Source: JBJMLO01 sp045805265
Lineage (GTDB): Bacteria > Actinomycetota > UBA4738 > JACQTL01
Direction of reading: 5' to 3'
Assembly (NCBI GenBank): GCA_045805265.1
Contig: JBJMLO010000015.1
Location: 62,001-126,000, forward strand
DNA length: 64,000 bases
The first letter of the stretch is position 1. Every line of letters starts with the position of its first letter. Positions 60,876 to 64,000 of this stretch are shown in pieces. Below the pieces are notes generated by a model. It did not search any database. It had not been told where the DNA came from and saw only the letters and a program-made list of their open reading frames with translations. The translations under genes and the position numbers were made by a program.

Positions 60876-62711
60876 TTGGCACGGTTCCGGGACGAGGACA
60901 TCCAGGCGGTCCGCGAGGCCACCGACATCGTCAAGCTGATCGGCCAGTACCTCACGCTGAAGAAGGCCGGCCACGACTCGCTGACGGGCATCTGCCCGTT
61001 CCACACGGAGAAGTCCCCGTCGCTCAGCGTCTCGCCGGCCAAGCAGGTCTTCTACTGCTTCGGGTGCGGCGAGCACGGCGATGCCATCGGGTTCGCGATG
61101 AAGGTCGAGTCGTTGACGTTCCCCGAGGCGGTCGAGCGGCTGGCGCGCGACGCGGGGATCCAGTTGCGGTACGAGGCCGAGTCGGCGGCGGACCGCCGGA
61201 CCGCGTCGCGGCGGCACTCGCTCCACCGGGCGAACGCCGAGGCCGCGGAGCTGTTCCACAAGATGCTCGTCGAGGGCAAGGAGGGGCGCGACGCCCGCGA
61301 GTACCTGGCCTCCCGGGGCATCGACCGGGCCGCCGCCGAGGAGTTCGAGATCGGCTACGCGCCGATGTACAGCGACTTCCTGCTCCGCCGCCTCGCGCCG
61401 AGCTTCTCGCCGGAGCTCCTGGTCGAGGCCGGCCTGGCGGTACGGGGCGACACCATCCGGGACCGGTTCCGGGGGCGGATCACGTTCCCCGTCCAGGACC
61501 TGTCGGGGCAGCACGTGGCGTTCGGCGGCCGGCTGCTGGTCGCGGCCGAGGGCCAGCCGAAGTACCTGAACACGAACGAGACCCTCGTCTACCGGAAGGG
61601 CAAGGTGCTGTACAACCTCCACCGGGCCCGCACGGACATCACCCGGTCGGGCAGGGGGTTCGTGGTCGAGGGGTACACCGACGTGATCGCGCTGGCCCGG
61701 GCGGGCGTACCGACCGCGGTGGCCACGTGCGGCACCGCGCTGGGGGAGGACCACTACCAGCTGCTGTCGCGGTTCGCGTCCGAGATCGTGCTGACCTTCG
61801 ACGCCGACGAGGCCGGCGCGCGCGCGGCCGAGCGCGCGTTTGCGTTCCACGAGCGATTCCCGGTGCGCACGAGAGTGCTGGTGCTGCCCGAGGGCCTCGA
61901 CCCCGCCGACTTCGTCCGGCAGCGCGGCGGCGAGGCGTTCCAGGAGCTGGCCGGCCGGGCCGTGCCCCTGGTCGAGTTCATGGTCGAGCGGGCACTGCAC
62001 GGAGCCGACCTGGCCTCGGTGGAGGGACGCGCGGCCGCCGTGCGGGCCGGCCTGCCCATCGTCGCGCGGCTGGATGACGAGGTCCGCCGCCAGGAGTACG
62101 CGGGACTGCTGGCCGACCGGGCCGGCGTCTCGCCGACGGCGGTGTTCGCGGAGCTCGAACGGCTGCCGAGCGGCGTGGCCGAGCCGCCGCGGGCCCGAGG
62201 GTCCAGGGCGGGTCCATCGGCGCCGGCGCCCCCCCGGTCCAACGGCGACGGCCTGTCGGTCGGGCCGCTGCGCTCGCCCCAGCAGCGCGTGGAGTGGGAC
62301 ATGCTGAAGCTCCTGGCCCAGAGCCAGGCCGTGTTCGAGGCCGTGGCCGGCGAGCTGACCGACGAGCACTTCGAGCGGGCCGGGCACCGGCGGCTCCTGC
62401 ACCTGCTGCGCGATGCGGGCGGCGACGTGCGGGGGCTGATCGCGGCCGAGGAGGCCGAGGAGGAGGACCCCAAGGTGGCGGGGCTCCTGGCGGCGCTCGC
62501 CACCGAGCCCCTCGACGTCACGCCCACCGTCGACAACGCCCGGCAGGTGCTGGCGCGGCTGGAGGAGTTCCGCATCAAGCGGCTGATCGACGCGCTCCGC
62601 CTTGAGCTCCAGAAGGTCAACCCCATCGTCGAGGCCGAGCGGTACGACCGGATGTTCGGCGAGCTGGCCCGGCTGACCGGTGCGTGGCGGCGGGCCCGGG
62701 AGCTGAACTGA
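60876..62711 (+). CDS. dnaG: DNA primase
   Basis: Makes RNA primers for replication. The 611-residue protein has an N-terminal CHC2 zinc domain (Cys40, His43, Cys61, Cys64 in CPFHTEKS and FYCFGC), the catalytic DnaG N-domain and TOPRIM (FVVEGYTDVIALARAGV, VLTFDADEAGARAAERAF), and a C-terminal helicase-interacting region after a Pro/Gly linker. TTG 60876 is chosen because GAGGAG lies 6 bases upstream and homology begins at once (ARFRDEDIQAVREATDI). It is translated with dgt and followed by rpoD. Confidence 0.96.
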   Translation: MARFRDEDIQAVREATDIVKLIGQYLTLKKAGHDSLTGICPFHTEKSPSLSVSPAKQVFYCFGCGEHGDAIGFAMKVESLTFPEAVERLARDAGIQLRYEAESAADRRTASRRHSLHRANAEAAELFHKMLVEGKEGRDAREYLASRGIDRAAAEEFEIGYAPMYSDFLLRRLAPSFSPELLVEAGLAVRGDTIRDRFRGRITFPVQDLSGQHVAFGGRLLVAAEGQPKYLNTNETLVYRKGKVLYNLHRARTDITRSGRGFVVEGYTDVIALARAGVPTAVATCGTALGEDHYQLLSRFASEIVLTFDADEAGARAAERAFAFHERFPVRTRVLVLPEGLDPADFVRQRGGEAFQELAGRAVPLVEFMVERALHGADLASVEGRAAAVRAGLPIVARLDDEVRRQEYAGLLADRAGVSPTAVFAELERLPSGVAEPPRARGSRAGPSAPAPPRSNGDGLSVGPLRSPQQRVEWDMLKLLAQSQAVFEAVAGELTDEHFERAGHRRLLHLLRDAGGDVRGLIAAEEAEEEDPKVAGLLAALATEPLDVTPTVDNARQVLARLEEFRIKRLIDALRLELQKVNPIVEAERYDRMFGELARLTGAWRRARELN

Positions 62712-62867
62712 CGGCCCCCATCGGTCCGCGAGCCCGTGGACAGAACCGTCCGACTTGTCAGTGCGAAATGTCCGTCGATGGTCAAGTGGGACCGGGCGTC
62801 CTGCCGATCCTTTCGTACACTCTGGACATCCCACCTCCCGCGAAAAGCCGAGGAAGCGCCCGAATGC

Positions 62868-64000
62868 ATGAGTGACACCGCCACGGACATCGGTGGCCTC
62901 GAGGAAGCCAAGGAAGCGATCGTCGCCCGCGGACGCGAGCGGGGGTTCGTGACCTCGGAGGACCTCCTGGAAGGCCTGCCGGTCGACGACCTCACCCCCG
63001 AGCAGGTCGAGGAATTCCTCACCGCGATCGAGGAGCACCTCCGGGGGGAGGGCATCGAGGTCATCGAGGTCCCGGGCGACGACCTCGAGGGCGAGCTGAA
63101 AGCGGCCGTTCGCGACGACGACGTCCTGAAGGCGCCGACCAACGACCCGGTCCGGATGTACCTCAAGGAGATCGGGAAGGTCCCGCTGCTGAACGCGGCG
63201 CAGGAGGTCGACCTCGCCCGGCGCATCGAGGCGGGGGAGTTCTCCACCGAGCTGTTCGAGCTCACCGACGACGGCCAGAAGGTCGACCAGAAGAAGCTCC
63301 GCCGCGTGGTGGAGGCGGTCGTCGAGATCCGTGAGCACCAGGAGGACAAGTTCGGCAAAATCGAGGGGATCGGCCGCGAGCGCATCAGCCGCGTGTACAA
63401 GCCCCGGACCCGGGAGGACTTCTTCTCGTTCCTCCACCGGGTCGAGCGCGACGGCCAGCTGGCCAAGAAGAAGCTCATCGAGGCGAACCTCCGGTTGGTG
63501 GTGTCGATCGCGAAGCGCTACGTGGGCCGGGGGATGCTGTTCCTCGACCTGATCCAGGAGGGCAACCTCGGCCTGATCCGGGCCGTCGAGAAGTTCGACT
63601 ACTCGAAGGGCTACAAGTTCTCGACGTACGCCACGTGGTGGATCCGCCAGGCAATCACGCGGGCCATCGCCGACCAGGCGCGCACCATCCGCATCCCGGT
63701 GCACATGGTCGAGACCATCAACAAGCTGGTGCGGGTCCAGCGCCAGCTGCTCCAGGACCTCGGCCGCGAGCCGCTCCCCGACGAGATCGGCCGGGTGATG
63801 GGCATCGGCGCGGACAAGGTCCGCGAGATCCTCAAGGTCTCCCAGGAACCGGTGTCGCTGGAGACCCCCATCGGGGAGGAGGAGGACTCGCACCTCGGAG
63901 ACTTCATCGAGGACAGCGACGCGGTCGTGCCCATCGACGCCGCGAGCTTCATCCTCCTGCAGGAGCAGCTCGAGTCGGTCCTCCACACGCTCTCCGAGCG
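62868..64000 (+). CDS. rpoD: Primary sigma factor RpoD/SigA (3' truncated by window edge)
   Basis: Housekeeping sigma-70 factor directing most transcription. About 377 residues are visible. A region 1.1-like acidic N terminus precedes region 1.2 (NDPVRMYLKEIGKVPLLNAA). Region 2 includes EANLRLVVSIAKRYVGRGM, LFLDLIQEGNLGLIRAVEKF and YATWWIRQAITRAIADQAR. Region 3 follows, up to SQEPVSLETPIGEEEDS. Region 4 lies beyond the window. ATG 62868 follows GAGGAAG by 11 bases. dnaG-rpoD adjacency recalls the macromolecular-synthesis operon; 156 bases separate them, enough for an extra promoter, but none is clear. Confidence 0.96.
   Translation, partial: MSDTATDIGGLEEAKEAIVARGRERGFVTSEDLLEGLPVDDLTPEQVEEFLTAIEEHLRGEGIEVIEVPGDDLEGELKAAVRDDDVLKAPTNDPVRMYLKEIGKVPLLNAAQEVDLARRIEAGEFSTELFELTDDGQKVDQKKLRRVVEAVVEIREHQEDKFGKIEGIGRERISRVYKPRTREDFFSFLHRVERDGQLAKKKLIEANLRLVVSIAKRYVGRGMLFLDLIQEGNLGLIRAVEKFDYSKGYKFSTYATWWIRQAITRAIADQARTIRIPVHMVETINKLVRVQRQLLQDLGREPLPDEIGRVMGIGADKVREILKVSQEPVSLETPIGEEEDSHLGDFIEDSDAVVPIDAASFILLQEQLESVLHTLSE

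Noticed and set aside
62755..62821. rpoD promoter from TTGTCA (62755-62760) or TACACT (62816-62821)
   Set aside because: The two hexamers are too far apart to pair, and neither has a good partner at 16-19 bases.

Overview
The window is about 64 kb of very GC-rich DNA, with many GTG and TTG starts and long chains of genes whose stop and start codons overlap (GTGA, ATGA). The housekeeping order resembles actinobacteria such as Mycobacterium: hrcA-dnaJ, phoH-ybeY-CNNM-cdd-era, recO-uppS, glyS and dgt-dnaG, with a primary sigma factor last. SARP/BTAD regulators, lipoproteins and cupredoxins fit the same picture. I infer a chromosomal segment from a little-studied actinobacterial lineage. I recognise no tRNA, rRNA, CRISPR array, transposase or phage gene, and no gap without a gene exceeds 300 bases.

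Layout. 1-5.4 kb: leuS (3' part), comEA, comEC and holA, then rpsT on the minus strand. 5.8-11.7 kb: a DUF4242 protein and a giant SARP-ATPase-LuxR regulator, divergent from a large secreted protein. 11.8-22.8 kb: lepA-hemW, a double hairpin, a CIRCE element with hrcA-dnaJ-HIT, then phoH (split by an intein), ybeY, CNNM, cdd and era. 22.9-31 kb: secreted and lipoprotein genes, a convergent cupredoxin pair, and two paralogous cyclase/ATPase proteins. 31-32.4 kb: recO-uppS.

32.6-39.3 kb: a bacterial microcompartment (BMC) operon of the sugar-phosphate-utilising kind. It has a GntR/HutC regulator behind a perfect 18-bp palindrome, an RpiB-like isomerase, DeoC aldolase, CoA-acylating aldehyde dehydrogenase, one BMC-H, two BMC-T and three BMC-P shell proteins. 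The inferred flow is deoxyribose 5-phosphate to glyceraldehyde 3-phosphate plus acetaldehyde, then acetaldehyde to acetyl-CoA inside the shell. All three enzymes carry an N-terminal amphipathic helix that looks like an encapsulation peptide.

39.5-64 kb: glyS followed by an overlapping chain of membrane, metalloprotease-like and lipoprotein genes. Next is a tightly coupled four-gene minus-strand operon (esterase, two ATP-grasp ligases, a GCS2/YbdK-type amidoligase) that may make an unknown small peptide or amide. It is followed by two tandem secreted beta-helix proteins, ppdK, an ECF sigma/beta-propeller cassette present in two copies (one sigma copy decayed), secreted proteins, and dgt-dnaG-rpoD.

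The most notable items are a class 3 intein with an intact LAGLIDADG endonuclease inside PhoH, the BMC operon with unusual enzyme features (a Cys-rich DeoC extension, an RpiB with Asp at the usual catalytic Cys position), the ATP-grasp/amidoligase operon, and the decayed sigma duplicate.
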